64,000 nt of DNA, from the NCBI RefSeq assembly GCF_029581195.1, contig NZ_CP120737.1, positions 4,937,001 to 5,001,000 on the forward strand. Direction: 5' to 3'. The position numbers were made by a program, and so were the translations under genes. The notes under the pieces were generated by a model. The model did no database searches and was not told the DNA's origin. It was given only the letters and a program-made list of their open reading frames with translations. This stretch comes from Solwaraspora sp. WMMD791. GTDB lineage: Bacteria; Actinomycetota; Actinomycetes; Mycobacteriales; Micromonosporaceae. Numbering within the stretch: position 1 is the first letter of the stretch; each line of letters begins with the position of its first letter. This document shows, piece after piece, positions 17,259 through 24,978 of the stretch.

Positions 17259-18314
17259 TTGACGCGTGCCGATCCGAGCGAGCCGGCCGTCGACCTGGCG
17301 TCACGTCGTGGTGATCCGTCGAGGCCGGTGACGATCGCCGCGATCGCCGAGTCGGCCGGGGTGTCGGTGCCGACCGTCTCGAAGGTCATCAACGGCCGGT
17401 CCGGGGTGGCCGCGCAGACCAGGGCCCGGGTCGAGGCGGCGATCAACCAGTACGGCTACCGTCGGCCGTCGCCAACCACCCGGACCAACCTGATGGAGCT
17501 CGTCTTCGACGAGATCGAGGACATGTGGGGGCTGCAGATCATCCGGGGCGTCGAGCGGGTGGCCCGACAACACGGCGTCGGCGTGGTCCTGACCGAGTTC
17601 GGGCCGGACCGCAACGCTATCCGGTACTGGATCGACGACACCCTCGCCCGCCGACCGGACTGCCTGGTGACGGTGGCCCAGTTGGACGCCGAGCAGCATC
17701 GTCAGTTGCGGGCGCGGGGTATCCCGTTCGTCGTCTTCGACCCCACCGTGGAGCTGCCCGACGACGTACCGTTCGTCGGCGCGACGAACTGGGCCGGCGG
17801 CCGGGCCGCAGCCCGCCACCTGATCGGGCTGGGCCACCGGCGGATGGCGATGATCGCCGCCGACGAACGGATTCTGTGCTGCGGAGCCAGGCTGGACGGC
17901 TACCGCTCCGGCTGCGAGGCCGCCGGTCTGACCCTCGAATCCGAGCTTGTCCGGCGCACCGGACTGACCCGCGAGGGTGGCGAGTCGGCCGCGCTGGAAC
18001 TGCTGAGCCGCGCCGACCGTCCCACGGCGATCTTCGCGGCCAACGACCTGCAGGCGCTCGGGGTCTACCAGGCAGCCCGGCGGCTGGGGCTGCGGATCCC
18101 GGCGGACGTGAGCGTGGTGGGCTTCGACGACCTGCCGATCGCCGCCCTGGTCGAACCCGCGATGACCACGGTCCGTCAGCCGCTCGTCGAGATGGCGGTC
18201 TTCGCCACCGAGTTGGCGCTGTCGCTGAGTCGCGGCGAGCCGACGCCGCAGGTCGGGGTGGAGCTGGCCACGACCCTGACGGTCCGGCAGAGCACCGCAC
18301 CGCCGTCGGTCTGA
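17259..18314 (+). CDS. LacI-family transcriptional regulator of the polysaccharide locus
   Basis: The N-terminal helix-turn-helix (VTIAAIAESAGVSVPTVSKV, INGRSGVA) is followed by a periplasmic-binding-like sensor domain with GVERVARQHGVGVVL, HLIGLGHRRMAMI and the conserved dimerisation signature GLRIPADVSVVGFDDL. It is most like regulators of cello- or xylo-oligosaccharide genes. The start is uncertain: TTG at 17259 follows an excellent GGAAGGGG site; ATG at 17160 and GTG at 17328 are alternatives. It is divergent from the GH5 gene and upstream of an esterase gene, with candidate boxes near all three. Confidence 0.88.
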   Translation: MTRADPSEPAVDLASRRGDPSRPVTIAAIAESAGVSVPTVSKVINGRSGVAAQTRARVEAAINQYGYRRPSPTTRTNLMELVFDEIEDMWGLQIIRGVERVARQHGVGVVLTEFGPDRNAIRYWIDDTLARRPDCLVTVAQLDAEQHRQLRARGIPFVVFDPTVELPDDVPFVGATNWAGGRAAARHLIGLGHRRMAMIAADERILCCGARLDGYRSGCEAAGLTLESELVRRTGLTREGGESAALELLSRADRPTAIFAANDLQALGVYQAARRLGLRIPADVSVVGFDDLPIAALVEPAMTTVRQPLVEMAVFATELALSLSRGEPTPQVGVELATTLTVRQSTAPPSV

Positions 18315-18400
18315 GCAACGGGGCGCGCCGGCCCGGGACCAGCGACGGGTGCCGACTCGGACCAGGGGACGCCCTGCGATGAAACCTGGCCGTAACACTC

Positions 18401-18477
18401 TTGACATCGAACGTCGTGCCCCGCCAGACTATCGATGCTAATTCGATTTAGCGTTTCCTGCGAATCCAACGGATTCG
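18401..18477 (+). promoter_or_regulatory. Promoter-like and inverted-repeat region upstream of the esterase
   Basis: A consensus -35 TTGACA (18401-18406) is followed by an A/T-rich stretch with GCTAA/TTAGC arms (18438-18453). A 7-3-7 palindrome CGAATCC-AAC-GGATTCG lies at 18461-18477. No ideal -10 is spaced at 17 bp, so the exact promoter is unclear. The palindrome may be an operator or a leader hairpin of the esterase mRNA. Confidence 0.45.
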
Positions 18478-18597
18478 GGGACGGGGGCGACCTCCTCGCC
18501 GCAGGGCGGAGGTGTCCACGTGGGCCCCGGAGGAGGGCCGAGATCTTCCATCCGATTCAGACAGAACGATTCCCAGAGGCCACGAACAGTGGCTGCA

Positions 18598-18611
18598 GAG
18601 GAGTGCTCCCA
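18598..18611. promoter_or_regulatory. Degenerate CebR-like box over the esterase ribosome binding site
   Basis: GAGGAGTGCTCCCA matches the CebR-type box at 11 of 14 positions and overlaps the GAGGAG ribosome binding site of the esterase gene. It may be coincidental, because the left arm doubles as the Shine-Dalgarno sequence. Confidence 0.3.
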
Positions 18612-18612
18612 G

Positions 18613-20499
18613 ATGAGGAAGTCGACAGGAAGACACCGGATCAGGCGGGTGGTCTCGCTGCTCGCGGCGGTGTCACTCGGCGCAGGTGGCGCGATCGTCA
18701 CCGCGCCGGCCGCCCTCGCCGGCCGGCACCGGACCGCGGAGGGCGCGACCGTCGTCGCCGACCGCGGCTCACCGACCGGCTACACCGTCAGGTTCGTCTA
18801 CCGCAACCCCAACGCCACCCAGGTCCGTCTCGCCGGGGACCTGACCCTGCTCGACGTCGACACCGGCGCCACCCGGTACCAGCCGGAAGAGTGGCAGCCG
18901 GGCCGGTACCACGCTGGCGGAACCGAGTTCCTCAGGGACATGACCAGGGACTCGAAGGGCTACTGGTCGGTCTCGGTCCCACTGCACGCCGGCGGTCTCA
19001 GCTACTGGTACCGCGTCTGGGACCCCACCCAGGGCTGGGAGAACAAGCGGATCTGGGATCCGGCGTCGACGAACCCCCGACCCCCGGGCGATTCCTCGTT
19101 CCGGGTCCGCAACAACGACGTACTCGACACCGTGTACGTGCCGTACTCCCGGAAGCAGCACGATCCGGTGCTCAAGGAGCGGGCGGAGTACGAACTACCG
19201 GTGGCCGACCGGAAACAGCGGGGCACCGTCCAGTACGTCCCGTACACCACGATCCTCGGCGACGATGGCCACTACCTGGGGGTCTACCTGCCGGCCGGCT
19301 ACGACCCCGACCGTCCCCAGCCGTACAAGGTGGCGTACCTCGCCCACGGCATCTTCGGCGACGAGACCGACTTCATGGTGCCGGCAAACGTACCGAACAT
19401 CCTGGACAACATGACGGCCAACGGCGAGATCGAACCGACGGTCGTCGTCACCATGGGCAACCACTTCACCGGTACGGGACTCAACTTCGCCTCGTACAAC
19501 CAGACCAACGCCGCCAACAACCTGGTGCAGACGATCCTGCCGCTCATCGAGACCAGGTACAACGTCTCGACCGAGCGCGACGGACGTGCCTACGCCGGCT
19601 TCTCCTACGGCGGGATGACCGGTGCCCACGTCATCAGGGGCTACCCGACGACGTTCGCGTTCTACGGCCACTTCTCCGGTAACCCGTCCCTGACGACGCA
19701 GGACTACGACGCCGTGGCGGCTGCGGTCGGCGACGACGACCTGTTCGTGTTCCTCGGCAACGGTGTCTTCGAGGGCAGTCTCGCCGCCCACGAAACCATC
19801 GCGAACAACTTCCGGACCCGGGGGTACACCGCCGAGACGACCCAGGTCCCCGGCGCGCACGACGGGATGACGGCGAGCCAGCTGTTCACCATCTTCGCCC
19901 GCGACCACCTGTGGTCGGGCGTGGACACCGTTTCGGTGACGCCAGCGTCCGCGACGCTGACGAAGGGCTGGAGCTGGGCCAGGCAGTTCGCCGCCCAGGT
20001 GACCACGAACGACGGGGTCAGCGACGCGGTGAACTGGTCGGTGACGGGAGCGGCGTCGGCGGGAACGACCATCTCCGCCGACGGTCTGCTCTCGGTGGCC
20101 GCCGACGAGACCGCGCCGTCGGTCACCGTCACCGCGACCTCGGTGGTCGATCCGACCAAGTCCAGCTCGGCGACGGTCACCCTGGTGGACCCGGGTACGG
20201 CACGCGTCAAGGTCACGGCGAAAGTCACCCCGGCCTCGGTCGAGCAGGGCCGTACGGTGACCCTGCGCGTCGACGTACGGGCGCAGTCGCGGCACAAGAA
20301 GCCACCGACGGTGACCGGCGAGATCGCCGTCACCATCGGCGGTGTCACCGAGGCGGTGGCGTTGGCCGACGGTAGGGCGGTGATGAAGCTGCCGACCGCC
20401 GATCTGTCGCCAGGGGTGTACCCGGTCCACGTCGCCTACTCCGGTGACCGGTCCTACGCACCGACCTCAGCGGTTCATCGGCACCTGCGGATCCGGTAG
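18613..20499 (+). CDS. Secreted CE1-type esterase with N-terminal E-set and C-terminal Ig-like domains
   Basis: This 628-residue exported alpha/beta-hydrolase starts at ATG 18613 behind GAGGAG. The signal peptide (about 1-36) ends ALAG. An E-set/CBM48-like domain follows (about 45-150; RFVYRNPNATQVRLAGD), then an esterase-D/CE1 domain with nucleophile in AYAGFSYGGM and His in PGAHDGM. The C-terminus carries two Ig-like segments, the first a Big-type repeat (SVTPASATLTKG) and the second after VKVTAKVTPASVEQG. Relatives are feruloyl or acetyl-xylan esterases, which fits the neighbouring xylan and glucan enzymes. It ends at a perfect hairpin shared with the convergent gene. Confidence 0.82.
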   Translation: MRKSTGRHRIRRVVSLLAAVSLGAGGAIVTAPAALAGRHRTAEGATVVADRGSPTGYTVRFVYRNPNATQVRLAGDLTLLDVDTGATRYQPEEWQPGRYHAGGTEFLRDMTRDSKGYWSVSVPLHAGGLSYWYRVWDPTQGWENKRIWDPASTNPRPPGDSSFRVRNNDVLDTVYVPYSRKQHDPVLKERAEYELPVADRKQRGTVQYVPYTTILGDDGHYLGVYLPAGYDPDRPQPYKVAYLAHGIFGDETDFMVPANVPNILDNMTANGEIEPTVVVTMGNHFTGTGLNFASYNQTNAANNLVQTILPLIETRYNVSTERDGRAYAGFSYGGMTGAHVIRGYPTTFAFYGHFSGNPSLTTQDYDAVAAAVGDDDLFVFLGNGVFEGSLAAHETIANNFRTRGYTAETTQVPGAHDGMTASQLFTIFARDHLWSGVDTVSVTPASATLTKGWSWARQFAAQVTTNDGVSDAVNWSVTGAASAGTTISADGLLSVAADETAPSVTVTATSVVDPTKSSSATVTLVDPGTARVKVTAKVTPASVEQGRTVTLRVDVRAQSRHKKPPTVTGEIAVTIGGVTEAVALADGRAVMKLPTADLSPGVYPVHVAYSGDRSYAPTSAVHRHLRIR

Positions 20500-20511
20500 C
20501 CGAACGCCAGC

Positions 20512-20543
20512 GGAGCCCGGCACCAGTTCGGGTGCCGGGCTCC
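20512..20543. terminator. Bidirectional terminator
   Basis: A perfect 13-bp stem (20512-20524 with 20531-20543) with loop AGTTCG lies midway between the stop codons of the convergent esterase and Cthe_2159-like genes. Confidence 0.85.
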
Positions 20544-20587
20544 ACCGATGCCTGCCACGTCCACCAGCGGTGGCGGACGCCAGCGGG

Positions 20588-22402
20588 TCAGGTCGCGGTG
20601 CAGGTCAGGGCCGGGGTGGCGTTACTGCCGTTCCAGGTACCGAGAAAACCGAAGGTGGTGCTGGCCCCGGCACCGAGCGCGCCGTTGAACGAGACGTTGG
20701 TCGCCGTCACCGCCGAACCACTGGCGTTGATCGTCGCGTTCCAGGACTGGCTGATCGTCTGGCCGTTGGCGAAGGTCCAGGTGACCCGCCAACCGTTGAT
20801 CGCCGACGAGCCGGCGGTGACCCGTACGTCGCCCTGGAAGCCGCCCTGCCACTGGCCGACGACGGAGTAGGTCGCCGTACAGCCGCCACCACCCGGTGGT
20901 GGGGTCGTCGGGTTCGGCGGCGGGGTCGTCGGGTTCGGCGGCGGCGGGGTCGGCGTGGGCTGCGGCGGCGGGGGCCAGCCGGGGCCGGGCGGCCAGCCGA
21001 CCAGGCCGCCACGGTACTGCCCGGCGGTGACGGTCATCAGCCGGGTGGCTCCCGCGATGCTGCCACCGGTGGTGGCCATGCCGGCGATCGTCGAGCCGGT
21101 CAGGCTGCCACCCAGATAGACCTCGTAGGTCTGGCCGTGCTGAATCCGGTTGGAGGAGAACACCACCTCCCGGAAGTTCTTGGGCGACCGGTACGAGGCG
21201 AGCACCTGGCCGCCGGAGACCAGGTGGAGCAGGGTGTTGGCCGGCTGACTGCTGGACAGCTGCGGAGCGACCCAGCCCTGACCCGACGTCGGCGGCAAAC
21301 TCAGCACCGCCAGCGCGGTCGACCCGGCACCGAGCATCGTGCCGCCGGTGAAGTGGACCGCGCCGTTGGAGTCGATCGCACCCTCACCGGGGCTGCCACT
21401 GCTCGGGCCGCTGACCACGACGGTGCCGCCGGCGAAGGTCACCGTACCGTTGGAGTCGACGCCGTCGATGCTGGAGCTGACGATGGTGGTCCCGCCGGTG
21501 AACCGGACGAACGCGTTCGGCGCCACGTCGAAGTCGCCGTATCCGTCCTCGACGGCGTTGATCGCGTCGTCGCGGGCGGTGACGTTGACCGTGCCGCCGC
21601 TGATGGTGACCTGCCGGCTCTCGATCGCCTCGTAGGAGTTGGTGACGGTGACGGTGCCGCCGGAGATGTCGACGGTGTTCTCTCCCTTGATGGCGTCGTC
21701 GCCGGCGTCGACCCGTACGGTGCCGTTGGTGATGGTGAGCCGGCCCCGGTCGGCCTCGGTGTCGTCGGATTTGATGCCGTCGCCGCCGGCGGTGACGTCG
21801 AGGTTGCCGCCGGTGACGTCGAGGAAGTCCTTGCCCCGGATGCCGTCGTCGACCGCGTCGACGGTGATCGTGCCCGAGTCGATGACCAGCCCGTCCTTGC
21901 TGGTGATGCCGTCGTAGGCGTTGCCGCGCACGGTCAGTGCCCCGGAACCGGTGATCCGTAGGTCGGCGCGGCTGAACAGCGCGGCGTTCGGTTCGTCGGT
22001 GCTCGGATCCGGATAGACGTAGGTGGCCGCGTCGGTGAGCCGGCTGGTGGTGCCGGCGGCGAGCGTGATCACCGCCTCGTCGGCGTCGGTGACCTGTAGC
22101 GGCGCGTTGCTGGAGTTGGTGATGACGGCACCGTTGAGGATCAGGTTGACGATGCCTGAGGCGGAGGTGTCGACGTTCAGGTAGCCGTCGTTGAGGGTGC
22201 CGGTGATCTCGTAGGTACCCGGGGCGGTGATCGTCACGGCCCGTCCGGCGATGGTGACGTTGGCACTCGGACTGGTGGCGCTGGCGCCGGTCAGCGTGAT
22301 CGGGACGGTCGCCTGCGCGACGGCTGGTGCCTGCAGCGGGCCGGCGATCAGGGCGATCGCGAGCCCGGCGGGCAGGACCGCTCTCAGCGGGATGCGTCTC
22401 AT
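20588..22402 (-). CDS. Secreted Cthe_2159-like carbohydrate-binding beta-helix protein with CBM2
   Basis: This 604-residue exported protein starts at ATG 22402 behind AGGACAG. After the signal peptide (about 1-30) comes a long repetitive domain of the Cthe_2159 type (PF14262-like). Short repeats such as SGTITVDAVDDGIRGKD and DAGDDAIKGENTVDISGG build a parallel beta-helix with Asp-rich, probably Ca-binding turns. The Clostridium thermocellum member binds cellulose and acidic pectin. A Pro-rich linker joins a C-terminal CBM2 (CTATYSVVGQWQGG). No catalytic residues are evident, so it is probably an adhesin or substrate-binding scaffold. Confidence 0.85.
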   Translation of the reverse strand: MRRIPLRAVLPAGLAIALIAGPLQAPAVAQATVPITLTGASATSPSANVTIAGRAVTITAPGTYEITGTLNDGYLNVDTSASGIVNLILNGAVITNSSNAPLQVTDADEAVITLAAGTTSRLTDAATYVYPDPSTDEPNAALFSRADLRITGSGALTVRGNAYDGITSKDGLVIDSGTITVDAVDDGIRGKDFLDVTGGNLDVTAGGDGIKSDDTEADRGRLTITNGTVRVDAGDDAIKGENTVDISGGTVTVTNSYEAIESRQVTISGGTVNVTARDDAINAVEDGYGDFDVAPNAFVRFTGGTTIVSSSIDGVDSNGTVTFAGGTVVVSGPSSGSPGEGAIDSNGAVHFTGGTMLGAGSTALAVLSLPPTSGQGWVAPQLSSSQPANTLLHLVSGGQVLASYRSPKNFREVVFSSNRIQHGQTYEVYLGGSLTGSTIAGMATTGGSIAGATRLMTVTAGQYRGGLVGWPPGPGWPPPPQPTPTPPPPNPTTPPPNPTTPPPGGGGCTATYSVVGQWQGGFQGDVRVTAGSSAINGWRVTWTFANGQTISQSWNATINASGSAVTATNVSFNGALGAGASTTFGFLGTWNGSNATPALTCTAT

Positions 22403-22461
22403 GGTCTGTCCTGACTCGGTGGATGGGACGGGACGCGCGCGTGAATACATCGACAACTATA

Positions 22462-22475
22462 GATGAACGTCGATG
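22462..22475. promoter_or_regulatory. Shared 14-bp motif upstream of the Cthe_2159-like gene
   Basis: GATGAACGTCGATG lies 60 bp upstream of the start, and CATCGAC/GTCGATG (22448-22454, 22469-22475) make an inverted repeat around it. A 13/14 match, GATGAATGTCGATG, occurs upstream of the RCC1-repeat gene at 24868. This suggests a common regulator. Confidence 0.4.
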
Positions 22476-22532
22476 GTTCCGGCGACCGGCGAGCCCAGCG
22501 TCTGCGTCCCGCCCCGTCCCGCCCCGTCCTGG

Positions 22533-23234
22533 CTAGCGCGAACCCAGGCGCTCGGGAAGCTCCGGGTCGTCGAGCAGCACCGTCAGATCGGTGGCGAGAT
22601 GCAGGCTCAGCCCGAGCAGGGTGAGGCCAGTGAGCACGTTGAGCGTACGGGCGGCCACCGGCTGCCGGAGGAAGCCGCCGGCCCGGTCGACCGTCACCGC
22701 CAGTGTCGGATACCAGATCACCGCCAGGAGCACGATCAACAGAGCCAACATGGCGGTGGGCGGTCCGACCGGCACTCCGGTGGGAACGAATTGTGGGATC
22801 AGGCTGGCGAAGAAGACGAACACCTTGGGATTCGTCACGTCGGTCACCAGCCCCTGCCGGTACGCCCGCCAGACGCCGCTACCTTGGATCCGTCGATGAC
22901 TTCGTACATCGATTCGAGTGTGGACGGACTGGTCGGGCGACGGTTCGGTCCCCGGCCGACTGCACAGCAGTCGGATGCCCAGATAACAGAGATAGCCCAT
23001 GCCGACGAACTGGATCACCCGGTAGGCGGTCCCCGACGCAATCATCAGCGCCGCGATTCCGAGTGCAGCCAGTGACGAGTGCAGAAGCAGCCCACTGACG
23101 ACGCCACCGGCGGTGGCCAGCCCGAGCCTGCGGCCATCGAGTGCGTTGCGGACCACCATCGTGAAGTCCGCTCCGGGCAGGACGACCATCGCGGCCGCCA
23201 CGCCGATGAACGTGACGAGTTCGCCGCTCAACAA
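22533..23234 (-). CDS. LysE/RhtB-family amino-acid exporter
   Basis: This polytopic membrane protein of about 230 residues has the LysE-family N-terminal pattern AAAMVVLPGADFTMVVRNAL, then GGVVSGLLLHSSLAALG and GYLCYLGIRLL. About six transmembrane segments are visible, as expected. A central charged loop (CSRPGTEPSPDQ) is longer than usual. The family exports lysine, threonine, homoserine or similar metabolites. The start is not clear: TTG codons at 23234 and 23231 match the family length, while an ATG at 23405 would add a 57-residue non-conserved tail. Substrate unknown. Confidence 0.8.
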   Translation of the reverse strand: MLSGELVTFIGVAAAMVVLPGADFTMVVRNALDGRRLGLATAGGVVSGLLLHSSLAALGIAALMIASGTAYRVIQFVGMGYLCYLGIRLLCSRPGTEPSPDQSVHTRIDVRSHRRIQGSGVWRAYRQGLVTDVTNPKVFVFFASLIPQFVPTGVPVGPPTAMLALLIVLLAVIWYPTLAVTVDRAGGFLRQPVAARTLNVLTGLTLLGLSLHLATDLTVLLDDPELPERLGSR

Positions 23235-23606
23235 ACGCGGAGCCGCTCGGCCAATTTCGACAGGTGCATCGTGGGGGTGCCTCCTGATGGGTGCGGTCAG
23301 GCATGCATCGATCTGCGCGTGGGGACGAGTCGCATCCGGGTGTGCGACGCTCGCCGCACCAGACCCCGGGTAGAGATCAACATGACCATACACCGACCGG
23401 TGCATGCCCAGAAGAGGGAAAAGTCAGGTAATCGGATCCGGAGTGCGGCACCACTCGTCCGACCTATATGCACCCCGCACAGGCAGGTCGGCTGTCCACT
23501 GTCGCAATGCGAATCCGTCACCGCCCACGTCGGTCACGTACTCCGGTAGCGACGAACCCCCGCCGCGCCGCGGGGGGCCGTGCGTAGTCGTGGCGCATTG
23601 GTGTGA
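23235..23606. other. Gene-poor interval upstream of the LysE-type gene
   Basis: No supported gene is seen in these 372 bp. The only structure I can point to is a C/G-tract hairpin near 23565-23580 (CCCCCGCCGCG facing CGCGGGGG). It may contain the LysE promoter and the terminator of nothing obvious upstream. Confidence 0.4.
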
Positions 23607-24173
23607 TCACGGTATGTCGATGTCGTATCCGCTGGCGACGTCGCCGCATTCGATCGCGGTGACCCCGGCGGCATGCCGACGCAGGTAGGCCCGGGCGCCC
23701 TGATCGCCCCGGGCGGTCGCGACGATCTCCGGCCAATGGTCGCGACCCAGCACCACCGGGTGGCCCGGCTCGCCGTCGTAGCTGGCGCGGATCAGGCAAC
23801 CCGGATGTGCCGGGGCCCGCAGCCGGGCCACCGCCGCCGCGGTGACCCCGGGCATGTCCACCAGATGCACCACCACGGCCGACACCTGCGGCAGGCGGGT
23901 GACGGTGGTGAGCCCGAGCCGGAGCGACGAACCCATGCCCTCGGCCCAGTCCGGGTTCTCGACGACGTCGACACCTGCCAGGTCGATGCTGGCGCGGACC
24001 TGGTGGGCGCCGGCGCCGAGAACCGCGACGACCGGATCGCAACCGCCGCCGCGAAGCGCGTCGAGCGCCTGCCCGAGAAACACCGGTGCCTTGGGGCCGC
24101 CGTATCGGCGTCCCGCGCCAGCGGCCAGGACCAGGCCGGCGACGCCGTGCCCGGCGGCATCGGGCGGGTTCAT
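23607..24173 (-). CDS. MocA-like nucleotidyltransferase (MobA superfamily)
   Basis: This 188-residue NTP-transferase fold protein has the nucleotide-binding signature LVLAAGAGRRYGGPKAPV at residues about 14-31 and a metal-site Asp in VVVHLVDMPGV. It also has the GEPGHPVVLGRDHW motif typical of molybdenum cofactor cytidylyl/guanylyltransferases. ATG 24173 was chosen because GGAGG sits 9 bp upstream; the longer frame adds a low-complexity N-terminus. No molybdoenzyme genes are adjacent, so the product could instead serve another nucleotide-sugar or cofactor pathway. Confidence 0.8.
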   Translation of the reverse strand: MNPPDAAGHGVAGLVLAAGAGRRYGGPKAPVFLGQALDALRGGGCDPVVAVLGAGAHQVRASIDLAGVDVVENPDWAEGMGSSLRLGLTTVTRLPQVSAVVVHLVDMPGVTAAAVARLRAPAHPGCLIRASYDGEPGHPVVLGRDHWPEIVATARGDQGARAYLRRHAAGVTAIECGDVASGYDIDIP

Positions 24174-24271
24174 CTCGGCCTCCGACCGTGGCTGACCAGG
24201 ACAGGGTACGGCCCGGTGCGATGCGCCACATGGTGGCACGCCGGCCACCGGGACCCCCGACGCGGTGCGGA

Positions 24272-24305
24272 CTCCCGGTGGTCGTTCGTGACCGACCACC
24301 GGGAG
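24272..24305 (-). terminator. Hairpin terminator downstream of small secreted-protein gene
   Basis: A perfect 13-bp stem (24272-24284 with 24293-24305) with an 8-nt loop lies 6 bp after the stop codon of the minus-strand secreted-protein gene. Confidence 0.8.
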
Positions 24306-24311
24306 CGCCGG

Positions 24312-24659
24312 TCAACTGGCGCGGTACGACAGGTAATAGCCCTCCGGCCAGCTGTGGAAGTTGTTGAGCTCGGACGCTGGACCGCTGCAGTCGGCGGTCC
24401 GGTAGCCGGGGACGGAGCGGAATCCGCCGCTCCAGGCGAGCAGCCACGTCGCGTCGGCCGGGACGGCTCGGCAGACGCCGTCCGGTGCGTCCTGCCTGCC
24501 GACGACCTCGGTCGGGTAGCTCGAGTAGAAGACCAGACCCTTGTCGGGGCTCTGGACGGGTTCGCCGGCTGCTGCGGGCGACGCCGGTAGGGCCACGGTC
24601 AGCGTAGCGATCAGAGCGGTGGCGAGACCTGCAGCGACGCTGCTGGCGGAAGTGCGCAT
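24312..24659 (-). CDS. Small secreted protein, unknown function
   Basis: This 115-residue protein has a clear signal peptide: RTSASSVAAGLATALIATL then ALPASPAAAGE, with cleavage near residue 30. ATG 24659 follows AAGGAC. The mature part of about 85 residues has two Cys (DGVCRAVP and TADCSGPA), probably a disulfide, and many aromatic residues (WLLAWSGG, HSWPEGYYLSY). I recognise no family. It lies between a MocA-like gene and a divergent RCC1-repeat gene. Confidence 0.6.
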   Translation of the reverse strand: MRTSASSVAAGLATALIATLTVALPASPAAAGEPVQSPDKGLVFYSSYPTEVVGRQDAPDGVCRAVPADATWLLAWSGGFRSVPGYRTADCSGPASELNNFHSWPEGYYLSYRAS

Positions 24660-24867
24660 GAGTGTCCTTCCGGGACGGCGTGCGAGGACGGGCCAGGGCT
24701 GGCTCCGGCCGGAGCAAGAGTGGCCTGCATCGATGTAACGATCGACCCGGAAAATTGCCGTGTCAACCAAATGGCGTCGGGGTCTAGGTATCAGCCCAAA
24801 CCTCCCGATCGTTGGCCGGATCATTCCGGGTATCGGCTCCCAGTCCTGCTCCGCGAGGTTCGATGTC

Positions 24868-24881
24868 GATGAATGTCGATG
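24868..24881. promoter_or_regulatory. Shared 14-bp motif upstream of the RCC1-repeat gene
   Basis: GATGAATGTCGATG, preceded by an overlapping CGATGTCGATG, lies about 98 bp upstream of the RCC1 gene start. It differs at one base from the motif at 22462 before the Cthe_2159-like gene. Confidence 0.4.
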
Positions 24882-24978
24882 TAGAGTCTCCTCATCGTGT
24901 AGTTGCGGGTCGCGGTTGACCGGCCGGGGCAACGCCGCCTCCACACCGTGGAACCGACGATGTCTGGGAGATCAGGAC

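Noticed and set aside
22462-24881. PHO box interpretation of the GATGAAYGTCGATG motif
   Set aside because: Only part of a GTTCATC-type half is present and the 11-bp direct repeat expected for PhoP binding is missing.
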